DNA from: Nguyenibacter vanlangensis
GTDB taxonomy: Bacteria; Pseudomonadota; Alphaproteobacteria; Acetobacterales; Acetobacteraceae
NCBI RefSeq assembly: GCF_038719015.1
Contig: NZ_CP152276.1
Coordinates: 3,489,501 to 3,553,500 of the forward strand
Direction: 5' to 3'
Length of the DNA: 64,000 nt
Made by a program: the position numbers and the translations under genes. The notes below the pieces were generated by a model. The model worked only from the letters and a program-made list of their open reading frames with translations. It searched no databases and had not been told where the DNA came from. Positions within the stretch are counted from its first letter, which is position 1; every line of letters starts with the position of its first letter. This document shows positions 26,727 to 36,040 of the stretch, piece after piece.

Positions 26727-28205
26727 CTACGCGCTCCGGCCGCGGGCGGTCACGGACAGACGGGTCTCCACAAGCGCGCATAGATCGGCACGGACACGGT
26801 GCATGGGGTCCGACCAGTCGAGCGGTCTGGTCTGCTGGTAAAGGCGCAAACTGTCGTACCACGGAGAATCGGTGCGGCCCGACAGCCATCGCCAGCACTG
26901 GTCGTAACGGGAAAGCATCCAGACCGGCTTCCCCAGCCCGGCCGCTATGTGTGCGGTCGATGTATCGACACTGATCACCAGGTCCAGCGTGCCGATCAGT
27001 GCCGCCGTATCGCTGAAATCGCGCAGCAGGGATGTATGGTCGATCAGACGCATCCCCGCCGGCGGCTCCCCGGCCTGCCCGGCCCGTTCTCCAAGCTGCA
27101 GGCTGTAGAACACGGCATCCGGGGCGGCATCGGCAAGCGGCGCGAATGTCGCGAGATCGGTCGAACGGCGCCGGTCGGCAAGCTCGGCCGCACGAATTTC
27201 CTGATGCGGCGCTCCCGCCCAGACAAGACCGACGCGCAGCGACCGCACCCGTCGCCCATCTTTCATGGCGTCGTCCTGAAGTACCCCGCGCCAGAACGAC
27301 ATTTTATCCGGATCGGCCCGAAGAAACCCGCCCGCCGACGGGATGGTCGTCAACGTCGTGCCCAGCGCCCGCGGCAGGCTGAGTGCCGGACATTGCAGGT
27401 CATGGGGCGGGATCTCATCCTCTTCCGACACGAATGTCTGGTCCGGAAAGGAGTGCCGGAACAGGGTCAGCAATTCCCGCCTCGCCCTGATCAGGGTCCG
27501 GCCGCCCCGTTCCGCCGCGCACGGGAAGAAGCGGGAGAACTGGATCATGTCTCCAAAACCGCCTTCCGTATGGATCAGCAAGGTCCGGCCCCGAAAATCT
27601 TCACCATTCCAGAGCGGCGCGCTCATCGCGTTACGACGCGAATCGAACGTCGTCCAACGCCATTCATATTCCCGGAAACCTTCAAGATACTTGCCCTGGG
27701 CCAGAAGGGACAAGGCATGGTTCGTCCGGGTTTGCGCATTCTCGGGCGTCAGCGCCACGGCGACCTGATGAAATTTCTGGGCCAGTTCATGCTCTCCGCG
27801 ATGATCGAGGGCCAACCCGAGATTGCTGAGGGCAAGGGGATGGACAGGATTGCGCTGGAGACAGTTCCTGTAGGCGGCAATGGCCTCGTCGTAACGCTGT
27901 GTCTGTAACAGGACATTGCCGAAATTCGACCAGCCGTCCGTCAGGGCCGGATCAAGCGCCACCGCGCGCGCCAGCAATTCATACGCTGCGTCAAACGCGC
28001 CGAGGGTGCAGAGCAGCCCGCCATAATTGCTCAGGGTCCGGGCGTCGTCCGGATTGTCGGCCAGCACGGCCCGATAAGCCTGTTCCGCCTCCTGCAGGCG
28101 TCCGGCGCGTTGCAGCGCCTCTCCGCTCCCTTCCGGATCGGCCCTCCGTTGTGCCGTCGCTCCAGAAGACGGCCCGGAAGCGGGCGGGAAGGCATCATGT
28201 GGCAT
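26727..28205 (-). CDS. TPR protein with glycosyltransferase-like C-terminus
   Basis: The 492-residue product (ATG at 28205; GTG at 28244 possible) has about five tetratricopeptide repeats in residues 20-190 (AYRAVLADNPDDARTLSNYG and similar). A C-terminal GT-B-like domain follows (about 200-480) with EYEWRWTTFDS, LLIHTEGGFGDMIQFSRF and a late VISVDTSTAHIAAGLGKPVWML, the nucleotide-sugar site pattern of heptosyltransferase/OGT-like enzymes. In flagellar loci such TPR-glycosyltransferases are candidates for O-glycosylating flagellin; that role is inferred from position. Confidence 0.75.
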   Translation of the reverse strand: MPHDAFPPASGPSSGATAQRRADPEGSGEALQRAGRLQEAEQAYRAVLADNPDDARTLSNYGGLLCTLGAFDAAYELLARAVALDPALTDGWSNFGNVLLQTQRYDEAIAAYRNCLQRNPVHPLALSNLGLALDHRGEHELAQKFHQVAVALTPENAQTRTNHALSLLAQGKYLEGFREYEWRWTTFDSRRNAMSAPLWNGEDFRGRTLLIHTEGGFGDMIQFSRFFPCAAERGGRTLIRARRELLTLFRHSFPDQTFVSEEDEIPPHDLQCPALSLPRALGTTLTTIPSAGGFLRADPDKMSFWRGVLQDDAMKDGRRVRSLRVGLVWAGAPHQEIRAAELADRRRSTDLATFAPLADAAPDAVFYSLQLGERAGQAGEPPAGMRLIDHTSLLRDFSDTAALIGTLDLVISVDTSTAHIAAGLGKPVWMLSRYDQCWRWLSGRTDSPWYDSLRLYQQTRPLDWSDPMHRVRADLCALVETRLSVTARGRSA

Positions 28206-28329
28206 GGCGTACGGAACCTGATAATCCGGGGGTGGCACCGCCACCCGTCATGGCCGGCCGGGCCTGCGTCCCAAAAAATCGTTCAAGAAACAAGCGCCGG
28301 GATGTCTTTTGGATATTTTTTAAATACTG

Positions 28330-29067
28330 TCAAAACGGCAATATGCTATCAAGAATCTGCTGCCCGTACCGTGGCATCTGCATCTTGGTCAATTGTCCAC
28401 GGCCGCCGTACGAAATTCGCGCCTCGGCGATTCTGTCGTGCGTCACGGTGTTGTCCTCCGTAATATCCTGCGGCCTGACGACACCGCTGACCATAAGCTG
28501 GCGCAATTCGCCGTTGATCCTGACTTCCTGGCGGGCGACGACCACGAAATTACCGTTCGGAAGGACCTGCGTGATCGTTCCGGCCAGGGAGAGCGTGACC
28601 GTTTCGTTCCGCGTGATCGTGCCGGTCGCCGTATTGGCATTCGTACTGCTCGTATGAAGGGCCGTCGCGCTCGACAAAGCCTTGCCCTGCAAGCCGAAAA
28701 GGTTGGGAATGCCGAAAGTCTCCGTCCCGCTGCCGGACGCCGACGTATCGTTGGTCAGGGCCGCATTGTCGGCGATATCGACCTTGATCGTCAGCAGATC
28801 CCCGACCTGCGACGCCCGCTGGTCCCTGAAGAATGCCCGGCTCCCCGGCCGCCACAGGCTTCCGACCTCCGTGGGGGGCGGCTGCAGCGGCGGCATCGGC
28901 ATCGTGACGGGGCGATAGTCGGGCGCCTGCGTCGGGTCCGATGTCGTGGTCATGCGCGGCGGATGCCCCTGCTCGCTCAGGTCCGACAGGCCCGAACAGG
29001 CGGACAGGCACAGCAGCCCGGTCATCGCGGCGCTAACCAGGGCAACTCCGGACAAAGCGGCTCTCAT
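28330..29067 (-). CDS. flgH: flagellar L-ring protein FlgH
   Basis: FlgH is the outer-membrane lipoprotein of the L ring. The product (245 residues from the ATG at 29067; an upstream ATG at 29088 is possible) has a signal with lipobox LSAC, then SLWRPGSRAFFRDQRASQVGDLLTIKV and a C-terminal VSGVVRPQDITEDNTV typical of FlgH. Last gene of flgG-flgA-flgH. Confidence 0.94.
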   Translation of the reverse strand: MRAALSGVALVSAAMTGLLCLSACSGLSDLSEQGHPPRMTTTSDPTQAPDYRPVTMPMPPLQPPPTEVGSLWRPGSRAFFRDQRASQVGDLLTIKVDIADNAALTNDTSASGSGTETFGIPNLFGLQGKALSSATALHTSSTNANTATGTITRNETVTLSLAGTITQVLPNGNFVVVARQEVRINGELRQLMVSGVVRPQDITEDNTVTHDRIAEARISYGGRGQLTKMQMPRYGQQILDSILPF

Positions 29068-29095
29068 CGGTGCAAGATCCCAGCGCATTCAACGG

Positions 29096-30118
29096 CTACC
29101 GCAAGGACAGGGTCGCCCGCGCATCGTCGCGGGCGGACGCCGTCAGACGCCGCAGGACGCCCGGATCGGAGCGCACCGCACCCGACCCCGCCTCGACCTC
29201 GATTTCCGACGCGTTCGTCACACGGCCCGTCACGATCATGCCGCTCGCCAGGTTAAGGGCGCGCACATACTGACCCGCCCCTCCATCGTCCAGGACGCGT
29301 CCCGTCGCCGTCAGATGAACGCCGGGGGCGGTAAAGGCGACCAGTACCGGGTCTCCCTTGTGCATCAGCACGGTCCTGTGCAGGTCCTGATCCAGGACGG
29401 CTTCGCCCGCGACCACGCCGCGCGTCAGGGTCATCCCGTCCACGTCGCCCGCATCGGTGAAGGCCCTGCTCGCGATGTGGCCGGTATAGGCGTCATCCAT
29501 CTGCAGGTCGGACGCCGAGAGCACGGCCCCGGCAGGCAATGCGTGCGCGAAGACCAGCACCCTGCGTGCCGCATGCACCGTGCCGGTCAGCAGGAAAGAA
29601 TCCTGCGTGGCATCCCCCGTGGGCTGGCTGCGATAGGCCGTCGCGGAAAACCACCCGCTGCGCTGGTCCCAGTCGACGTCGGACAGGACGATCGGCCTCG
29701 GATCGTCCGGCGCAACCATGATGGGGTGGAAATTGACAAGTGCCACGGACACGGGGCCGCTGCCGATATCCGGCAGGTTTTTCCTGACGAGTTCGGAAAA
29801 GAAGGTTTTGTCCAGGATGCGGCCCGCACGGGTGATCGTCGTCATGGCCGATGGAGACCGATCGAGCCAGTCGACGCCGTACTGGTCGGCGATGGCCATC
29901 AACTGGCCGCCGCCGACCTGGATGCTTGCACCGGGCGCGGGGGCGGGGCCCAGCACCTGGTCCTGGCCCGGCTCCAGGTCCGCGAACAGGTCCGACAATC
30001 TCACGGTGCCCGACGCGATGACCGTCGCATTCCGCAATGTCGCGGCCCCGCCATGCGCGGGATGTGCCATCACGAAGCCGGCCGCGATCACGCCCGCGAT
30101 TGCCGCCCGCGCCGACAT
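29096..30118 (-). CDS. flgA: flagellar P-ring assembly chaperone FlgA
   Basis: FlgA is a periplasmic chaperone for the P ring. Its 340 residues begin with a Sec signal (AAIAGVIAAGFVMAHPAHGGA) and contain a C-terminal SAF domain with RRVLVFAHALPAGAVLSASDL, VVAGEAVLDQDL and VRALNLASGMIVTGRV. It is longer than enteric FlgA (about 220), as is common in alphaproteobacteria. ATG start one base after flgG. Confidence 0.9.
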   Translation of the reverse strand: MSARAAIAGVIAAGFVMAHPAHGGAATLRNATVIASGTVRLSDLFADLEPGQDQVLGPAPAPGASIQVGGGQLMAIADQYGVDWLDRSPSAMTTITRAGRILDKTFFSELVRKNLPDIGSGPVSVALVNFHPIMVAPDDPRPIVLSDVDWDQRSGWFSATAYRSQPTGDATQDSFLLTGTVHAARRVLVFAHALPAGAVLSASDLQMDDAYTGHIASRAFTDAGDVDGMTLTRGVVAGEAVLDQDLHRTVLMHKGDPVLVAFTAPGVHLTATGRVLDDGGAGQYVRALNLASGMIVTGRVTNASEIEVEAGSGAVRSDPGVLRRLTASARDDARATLSLR

Positions 30119-30119
30119 G

Positions 30120-30908
30120 CTATTTCAGGTTCGTCAATGTCTGAAGCATCTGGTCGGAGGCCGTGATGACCTGGCTGTTCATTTCATAAGCGCGCTGCGC
30201 GGTGATCAGATCGGTGATCTCTGTCACCACGTTGACGGCGGATTCCTCGATGAAGCCCTGCTGGACCGATCCGTATCCCTGGCTCTGGGGCGTGCCGAGA
30301 TTCGCGGTGCCCGACGAGGTCGTCTCCGTAAAGAGGTTCTGCCCCATTGCCGCCAGGCCGTTCTCGTTCTGGAAGGTGGCAAGCTGGATCTGTCCCGCGA
30401 CCTGCGAGGTCGTCTGGCCGGATATCGTGTACTGAACCTGGCCGGTCTGATCGATGGTGATGTTCTCGGCGTTGCTCGGCAGGCTGATATTGGGCGCAAG
30501 CGGATAGCCGTCCGCCGTCACGATGGTACCATCCTGCGACAGCGAGAACGTGCCGTCGCGCGTATAGGCATATTCGCCCGACGGCAAGGTCACCCGGAAA
30601 TAGCCGGATCCTTCGATCGCCATGTCGAGCGAATTGCCGGTCTGCTCCAGCGAGCCCTGTTCGTTGATCCGGTAGATCCCGGCCGTGCGGACGCCAAGGC
30701 CGATCTGCGCGCCCGCCGGGACAAGGTCGCCCGTGTCGGAACTCATGGTGCCGGCGCGCCGGAGATCCTGATAGATCAGGTCCTGAAATTCGGCCCGGCG
30801 GCGCTTGTAGCCGGTCGTGGTCATGTTGGCGATGTTGTTGGAAATCGTCTCGACGTTCGTCGTCTGGGCCTGCATGCCCGTGGCGGCGATATCAAGAGAG
30901 CGCATCAT
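30120..30908 (-). CDS. flgG: flagellar distal rod protein FlgG
   Basis: FlgG forms the distal rod. The 262-residue product starts MMRSLDIAATGMQAQ, has NVETISNNIANMTTTGYKRRRAEFQDLIYQ, and ends with ITDLITAQRAYEMNSQVITASDQML, all FlgG signatures. The frame stays open to 30956 but the extra residues are not FlgG-like. First gene of flgG-flgA-flgH. Upstream, TGGCA/TGCCA half-sites occur at 30971-30990 (ATGGCA-N8-TGCCAT), possibly regulatory. Confidence 0.95.
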   Translation of the reverse strand: MMRSLDIAATGMQAQTTNVETISNNIANMTTTGYKRRRAEFQDLIYQDLRRAGTMSSDTGDLVPAGAQIGLGVRTAGIYRINEQGSLEQTGNSLDMAIEGSGYFRVTLPSGEYAYTRDGTFSLSQDGTIVTADGYPLAPNISLPSNAENITIDQTGQVQYTISGQTTSQVAGQIQLATFQNENGLAAMGQNLFTETTSSGTANLGTPQSQGYGSVQQGFIEESAVNVVTEITDLITAQRAYEMNSQVITASDQMLQTLTNLK

Positions 30909-31070
30909 GGAAGACAATCCTCCTTGTGTCTTGCGGCACGGGCCAACGCCACACAAGACAGGTGCCGGTCATGGCATTCGATGATGCCATAGTTTGGCAG
31001 ATCATAACCAATTCCTCACAGGTAAAACCATGTCGCCGCCGTGGCAAGGCCCTTTCTGGCGGGCCGCCCG

Positions 31071-31466
31071 CTACGCGGCGCCCAGGCCGAGTTCGGCCCG
31101 CGCCTTCTTCGACAGGCCCTGCGCGACCATCCGGTGGGATCGGCGGATATGGTCGCGCAGCTCGTCATCGCCCGGTCCGTCATCACCCAGTCTGTCACCA
31201 CCAGGGCCCGGCGCCGCGAAATGCTGGATCCATTTCAGCCCGCGTGAGGCCAGATAGGGCGCCGGGCGCAGTCCGGGGCGCTCCCGCAGGATCTCATAGA
31301 ACAGCTCGCCGGCCTTGAAGGTGACCATCAGCCGCGCGCCGTCCACGCTGCCGATCGCAAAGACCTTGCCGCCGACCTTCCAGACATGCGCGCCGCCCCA
31401 TTGCATCACATAGGTGGTCGCGGGCAGCGCGCGGCAGAATGCATTGAAATCGTCTACCGTCATCAT
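31071..31466 (-). CDS. MmcQ/YjbR family protein
   Basis: The 131-residue protein has the MmcQ/YjbR pattern: an N-terminal FNAFCRALPATTYVMQWGG, VWKVGGKVFAIGS, a central strand MVTFKAGELFYEILRERPGL and C-terminal helices with HRMVAQGLSKKARAELG. The family has a DNA-binding-like fold of unknown role. An in-frame low-complexity insert (GDDGPGDDE) comes from three imperfect 15-base tandem repeats at 31163-31207 and separates the two halves. Start ATG at 31466 (or 31463). Confidence 0.75.
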   Translation of the reverse strand: MMTVDDFNAFCRALPATTYVMQWGGAHVWKVGGKVFAIGSVDGARLMVTFKAGELFYEILRERPGLRPAPYLASRGLKWIQHFAAPGPGGDRLGDDGPGDDELRDHIRRSHRMVAQGLSKKARAELGLGAA

Positions 31467-31501
31467 GCCCCCTCACGCCCCGGCCATCAGCTTTCGGCCG
31501 T

Positions 31502-31543
31502 CAGACTTCGATCATCAGACTTCGATTATTAGACTTCGATTAT
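31502..31543. repeat. three 14-bp tandem repeats covering the stop of the POT transporter gene
   Basis: CAGACTTCGATCAT, CAGACTTCGATTAT and TAGACTTCGATTAT follow head to tail. On the minus strand the upstream copy encodes the last residues IIEV and the stop of the transporter gene; the other two copies lie just after the stop. Confidence 0.9.
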
Positions 31544-32968
31544 CTGGGCACCGGTCCGCCGCGTCCCCTCCGCCGGGGCCAGTTCCGCCCTGAACAGGCG
31601 CGCGGCCAAAATCAGCAGGCACGCCGCGACGGCGATCAGCGCCGCATGCGCCAGCCAGAACCGGGTCGATCCCAGATCGGGCAGCATCGCGCCAAGCCGC
31701 CCCGCGATGACGTCGGACAGGCGCGTGATCAGCGCAAAGCCGGCGACGATCGTTCCCTTCAGCCCGGCCGGCGACACCCGCACATACAGGGCCATGCCGA
31801 TGGGCATCACGGCCGACATGGCGAAATCGTTGATCGTATGGAACAGGATGCCCCACAGCAGGCTGATCGTCGGGCCATGGGGCGACCGCGCCGCCGCCAG
31901 CGCCAGCACCAGCGGGGCCAGCGCCGCGATCACGCTGAACATCGCCACCTGGTCGATTTCGCCGGGCGCCGCGAAGCGGCGTTCATAGGCGCGCCAGAAC
32001 GCCAGCCCGGCAATCTGCGTCGCAAGGCTGATCCCGGCATCCAGCGACAGCAGCCAGCTCGCCGGCATCGTCAGGCCGAACAGCGTGCGGGCATAATGCT
32101 GCTCGCCCCACAGGATATAGGTGTCATAGACCTGCTCGTTGCCGACCTGGGCCAGCGCCAGCACCGGGACAAGACCCGCCAGGATCGCCAGCAGGCGCCA
32201 GTTCGTTTCCGTTTCCGCGTTCGCTCCCGGCCCCGGCCCCGGCCCCGGTCCCGGCCTGGCCGTGCGCGCGTCGTCGCCCGCCGGCCGGGGCAGACTGGCC
32301 CACCCCAGCAGATAGGTCAGCGTGCCGGTGCCCATCACCATGGCGGCGACCGCGAAGCCGGCGTGAAAGCCCGCCCAGGCGGCCGCGCCGCCGCAGACCA
32401 GCGGCCCCAGCACCACCGCGGCATCCTGCACCAGGGCCAGCAATTGAAACGCATCGGCCAGGCGCTCGTCCCCGGGCCGGTAGAGATCGCCCACCTGCGC
32501 GTTCAGCGTGTTGGCCAGCGCCAGCCCGCACACCGAGAACGGCAGCCCGAGCACGAAACTGAAATCGAAGCTCCAGAGCAGCGGCGCCACGGTCAGGCAC
32601 GCCAGGCCCAGCGCCGTCCCCCAGCGCCGTCCCAGCACGCGGTCCGCCAGCAGCCCGCCCAGGATCTGGACCGGCATCGCGGCGAAGGCCAGCGTGCCGA
32701 TCAGCGCCGCGGCCAGCGCCTGGCCCCCCACCTGGCTGCCCTGGCCGGCGCCGATCTCCCACCCCAGCAGGTGCCGCAATCCCCAGCCCCCCAGCACGGC
32801 CGGATGCGCCGCGGCATTGAACAGGACATGCGCCAGGTACAGGACCATGATCGACTGGGCGCCATAGCGCGTGAAATACCAGGCCCCCTGGGCCACGGCG
32901 ATCACGCCCAGGCCAGGAGGATGCCCAAGGAACCGGTGGGAGGTCGTCCCGCCATCGATTCGTCTCAT
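31529..32968 (-). CDS. POT/PTR-family proton-coupled transporter
   Basis: The 479-residue inner-membrane protein has about 12-14 hydrophobic helices and the POT/MFS features GLGVIAVAQGAWYFTRYGAQSIMVLYL near the N-terminus and LGGLLADRVLGRRW in the first cytoplasmic loop. It probably imports di/tripeptides or related solutes with protons. The exact substrate cannot be told, as the ExxERFxYY signature is altered. A Gly-Pro repeat (32224-32256) forms the central cytoplasmic loop. A GTG at 32995 is an alternative start. Confidence 0.75.
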   Translation of the reverse strand: MRRIDGGTTSHRFLGHPPGLGVIAVAQGAWYFTRYGAQSIMVLYLAHVLFNAAAHPAVLGGWGLRHLLGWEIGAGQGSQVGGQALAAALIGTLAFAAMPVQILGGLLADRVLGRRWGTALGLACLTVAPLLWSFDFSFVLGLPFSVCGLALANTLNAQVGDLYRPGDERLADAFQLLALVQDAAVVLGPLVCGGAAAWAGFHAGFAVAAMVMGTGTLTYLLGWASLPRPAGDDARTARPGPGPGPGPGANAETETNWRLLAILAGLVPVLALAQVGNEQVYDTYILWGEQHYARTLFGLTMPASWLLSLDAGISLATQIAGLAFWRAYERRFAAPGEIDQVAMFSVIAALAPLVLALAAARSPHGPTISLLWGILFHTINDFAMSAVMPIGMALYVRVSPAGLKGTIVAGFALITRLSDVIAGRLGAMLPDLGSTRFWLAHAALIAVAACLLILAARLFRAELAPAEGTRRTGAQIIEV

Positions 32969-33068
32969 AGGGTTCCCAAGGCGCGCACCGCCCACTCCGG
33001 ATGCCGGTCACAAAGGCAAACCCTGCCAGATCGGCGCCGGTCGGGGGAAGCCCCCTTCGGTCGGCCCG

Positions 33069-34283
33069 CTACCGCTTGGGCGTGGTCGCCACGTCCAGCC
33101 AGACCGCCAGCAACAGGATGACGCCCTTGACGATCATCTGCCAGTACGTGTCCACGCCCTGCATGGACATGCCGTTATCCAGCGTGGCCATGATCAGCGC
33201 GCCGATCAGCGCCCCGAACACGGTGCCCGCTCCGCCGCGCATCGACGTGCCGCCGATGATGCATGAGGCGATCGCGTCCAGCTCCTGCAGCGACCCGGCC
33301 GAGGGCGAGCCGGCCGCCAGCCGGGCCGTGGTGGCAATGCCCGCCAGCGCGGCCATCGCCCCCATCAGCGCGAAGACGCACAGCTTGACCAGTTGGACAT
33401 TGATGCCCGACAGCCTCGTCGCTTCCAGATTGCCGCCGATCGCATAGATGCGGCGGCCGAACACGCTGCGCCGCGCCATCAGCGTAAAGACGCCCAGCAG
33501 GATCAGCACCATCAGCACCGGCAGCGGCACGCCGCGATAGGCATCCAGAATGCCGAAGAAGGCCGCGATCGCCACCGCATAGCCCGCCAGCCGGGCCGCA
33601 TCCAGCACCATCGACGGGACCGGCAGCCCGTATTCCGCGCGCTTGGCGCGGTTGCGCAGCACCGAGACGGCCAGCGTCGCGAAGACCACGATCCCCAGCC
33701 CATAGCTGGCATAGCGCGGCAGATAGCTCTGCGCGATGGCGACGAACCCGGGCGAGATCGGCGCGATCGTCACCCCGCCCGTGGTGCCCAGCAGCACGCC
33801 GCGCCAGGCCAGCAATCCCGCCAGGGTCACGATGAAGGACGGAATCCGCAGATAGGCCACCCAATAGCCGTTGAACGCGCCCAGCAGCGCGCCCAGCAGC
33901 AGCACCGCCGGCACCGTGACGTAAAGCGGCAGGTGGTACTGGTTGTCCAGGATCGCCGCCAGCCCGCCCAGCAATCCCAGCATCGAGCCGACCGACAGGT
34001 CGATCTCGCCCGAGATGATCACGAAGACCATGCCGCTGGCCAGCATGCCGGTAATCGCCATCTGCCGCAGCAGGTTCGACAGATTGCGCGCGGTCAGGAA
34101 ATCCCCGTCCGTCTGCCAGGCGAAGAAGGCCCAGATGATGGCGATCGCCACCAGCAGCGCCAGGATCTTATAGCGCGCGAACAATCCCTTGACATGTTCG
34201 GCGCGCAGCATCCCCCGCGCGGCCTGGGCCGCGCCGGTCGCGGGATGGGGCAGGGGGGGCTCGATGGTCGGCGCTTGGGTCAT
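33069..34283 (-). CDS. xylH: xylose-type ABC transporter permease XylH
   Basis: This is the membrane subunit of a sugar ABC importer (404 residues, about ten helices). It has the family segment GMVFVIISGEIDLSVGSMLGL and the C-terminal GGTSMRGGAGTVFGALIGALIMATLDNG typical of XylH/RbsC. The ATG at 34283 is preferred to a TTG at 34301. Third gene of xylF-xylG-xylH. Confidence 0.92.
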   Translation of the reverse strand: MTQAPTIEPPLPHPATGAAQAARGMLRAEHVKGLFARYKILALLVAIAIIWAFFAWQTDGDFLTARNLSNLLRQMAITGMLASGMVFVIISGEIDLSVGSMLGLLGGLAAILDNQYHLPLYVTVPAVLLLGALLGAFNGYWVAYLRIPSFIVTLAGLLAWRGVLLGTTGGVTIAPISPGFVAIAQSYLPRYASYGLGIVVFATLAVSVLRNRAKRAEYGLPVPSMVLDAARLAGYAVAIAAFFGILDAYRGVPLPVLMVLILLGVFTLMARRSVFGRRIYAIGGNLEATRLSGINVQLVKLCVFALMGAMAALAGIATTARLAAGSPSAGSLQELDAIASCIIGGTSMRGGAGTVFGALIGALIMATLDNGMSMQGVDTYWQMIVKGVILLLAVWLDVATTPKR

Positions 34284-34347
34284 GGTCCCGAAATTCCGCA
34301 AGGTCGTTTCAATAGGGTCTCGTTGTCGGCTCCGGCCCGGACAGGGC

Positions 34348-35886
34348 TCAGGCCGCCTGGCGCACGGGCGTTATGGCCGCCGTCAGGATGCGCTCCTGCG
34401 TCAGCGTCTCGTCATTGACGAAATCGCCCCGCAGCTCGCCCTCGCCGATGACCAGGACGCGGTCGCTGATGCCCAGGATCTCGGGCAGTTCGGACGAGAC
34501 CATGATGATCGACATCCCCTCCTTCACCAGGGCGAACATCAGCTTGTAGATCTCGTATTTCGCGCCGACATCCACGCCGCGCGTCGGCTCGTCCAGGATC
34601 AGGACCCTGGGCCTGGGTTCCAGCATCTTGGAAATGACCGCCTTCTGCTGGTTGCCGCCCGAAAGATTGGAAATGGCCAGCAGCGGACTCGCGGTCTTGA
34701 TCCGCAGCCTGTCGATGGCGGTGCGGATATCCGCGAATTCCCGGTGCTCGTCGATCAGCCCGGCATGGGCGAAATCCTCCAGCACCGACAGGGTGATGTT
34801 GTATCCCACCCCCAGGCCCGGCACGATGCCCTGCAGCTTGCGGTCCTCGGGCACCATGCAGATGCCGTGCCGCACCGCCTCGCGCGGCGAACGGATACGC
34901 AGCCTTGCGCCGTCCAGCCGGATCTCGCCCGAATACTGCCCGGGATAGGCCCCGAACAGCGCGCTGACCAGTTCCGTGCGCCCCGCGCCGACCAGCCCCG
35001 CAATGCCCAGGATCTCGCCCCGCCGCAGCGCGAACGATACGTTGTCCACCCGCTTGCGCAGCGGATTGTTCAGGTCGAGGCACGTCATGCCGATCGCTTC
35101 CAGCACGACGTCGCCGATCGGGTGCGCCTCGCGTGGGAACAGGTTGCCCATGTCCCGCCCGACCATCATGCGGATGATATCGCCGATCGTCAGGTCGCCG
35201 ATCGGCGCCGCGCCCACGAACCGCCCGTCGCGGATCACCGTGACCGTATCGGCAATCTCCTGGATTTCCTCCAGCTTGTGCGAGATATAGACGCAGGCCG
35301 TGCCGCGCGCCTTCAGGTCCTTGACCAGCCGCAGCAGGATGGCGGTCTCGGCCTTGGTCAGGGACGAGGTCGGCTCGTCCAGGATCAGCAGCTTCGCCTT
35401 CTTGCTCAGCGCCTTGGCGATCTCGATCAGTTGCTGCTCGCCCCCCGCATAGGACGACACGGGCAGGACGACGTTGATATGCCCCATCCGCAGGTCCGAC
35501 AGCAGCCGCGCCGCGTCCAGGTTCATGCGGTCGAAATCGATCAGGCCGGCCGCCGTGCGCGGCTCGCGGCCCAGAAAGATATTCTCGGCGACCGAAAGTT
35601 GCGGAACCAGCATCAGCTCCTGGTGAATGATGACGATCCCGGCCTCCTCCGTCTCGCGGATGGAGGCCGCGCGCAGCTCAACCCCCTGCCACAGGATGGT
35701 GCCGCCCCAGGTGCCATAGGGATAGACGGCGGACAGCACCTTCATCATCGTCGATTTCCCGGCGCCGTTCTCGCCGCACAGCCCGACGCATTCGCCGGGG
35801 CGGACGCGCAGATCGATGCCGTCCAGCGCCTTCACCCCGGAAAAATCCTTGGTGATATTCCGCATTTCCAGAAGATACTCGGACAT
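34348..35886 (-). CDS. xylG: xylose-type ABC transporter ATP-binding protein XylG
   Basis: This is a double-ATPase subunit (512 residues) with two ABC domains. The first has Walker [10 protein letters not shown], signature [15 protein letters not shown] and Walker [11 protein letters not shown]. The second has a degenerate Walker [11 protein letters not shown] with [15 protein letters not shown] and [14 protein letters not shown], as usual for monosaccharide importers. ATG start with AAAGGA upstream; 154 bases after xylF. Confidence 0.95.
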   Translation of the reverse strand: MSEYLLEMRNITKDFSGVKALDGIDLRVRPGECVGLCGENGAGKSTMMKVLSAVYPYGTWGGTILWQGVELRAASIRETEEAGIVIIHQELMLVPQLSVAENIFLGREPRTAAGLIDFDRMNLDAARLLSDLRMGHINVVLPVSSYAGGEQQLIEIAKALSKKAKLLILDEPTSSLTKAETAILLRLVKDLKARGTACVYISHKLEEIQEIADTVTVIRDGRFVGAAPIGDLTIGDIIRMMVGRDMGNLFPREAHPIGDVVLEAIGMTCLDLNNPLRKRVDNVSFALRRGEILGIAGLVGAGRTELVSALFGAYPGQYSGEIRLDGARLRIRSPREAVRHGICMVPEDRKLQGIVPGLGVGYNITLSVLEDFAHAGLIDEHREFADIRTAIDRLRIKTASPLLAISNLSGGNQQKAVISKMLEPRPRVLILDEPTRGVDVGAKYEIYKLMFALVKEGMSIIMVSSELPEILGISDRVLVIGEGELRGDFVNDETLTQERILTAAITPVRQAA

Positions 35887-36018
35887 CGTCGTCCTTTCCC
35901 CGGCGGGACCGGCCAGGGAAGGGGCCGGACGGCTCCGGCCCCGCGCCCATCCGTCCCGGGTGCCGGCCAGAGCCGCATCCGTTCCCGGATACGGCTCCAG
36001 CTCATTGTTTTAACAGCA

Positions 36019-36038
36019 CGTTATCCGATCGGATAACG
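36019..36038. repeat. perfect 20-bp palindrome between xylF and xylG
   Basis: CGTTATCCGATCGGATAACG is fully self-complementary and starts two bases after the xylF stop. As RNA it folds into an 8-bp hairpin with a GATC loop. No T-run follows. It may protect the abundant binding-protein mRNA or lower xylG/xylH expression, or be a repressor site. Confidence 0.85.
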
Positions 36039-36040
36039 CC

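Noticed and set aside
33010..33068. GC-rich inverted repeat after xylH (GGGGG-AAG-CCCCC)
   Set aside because: The stem is short, imperfect and not followed by T; too weak to call a terminator.
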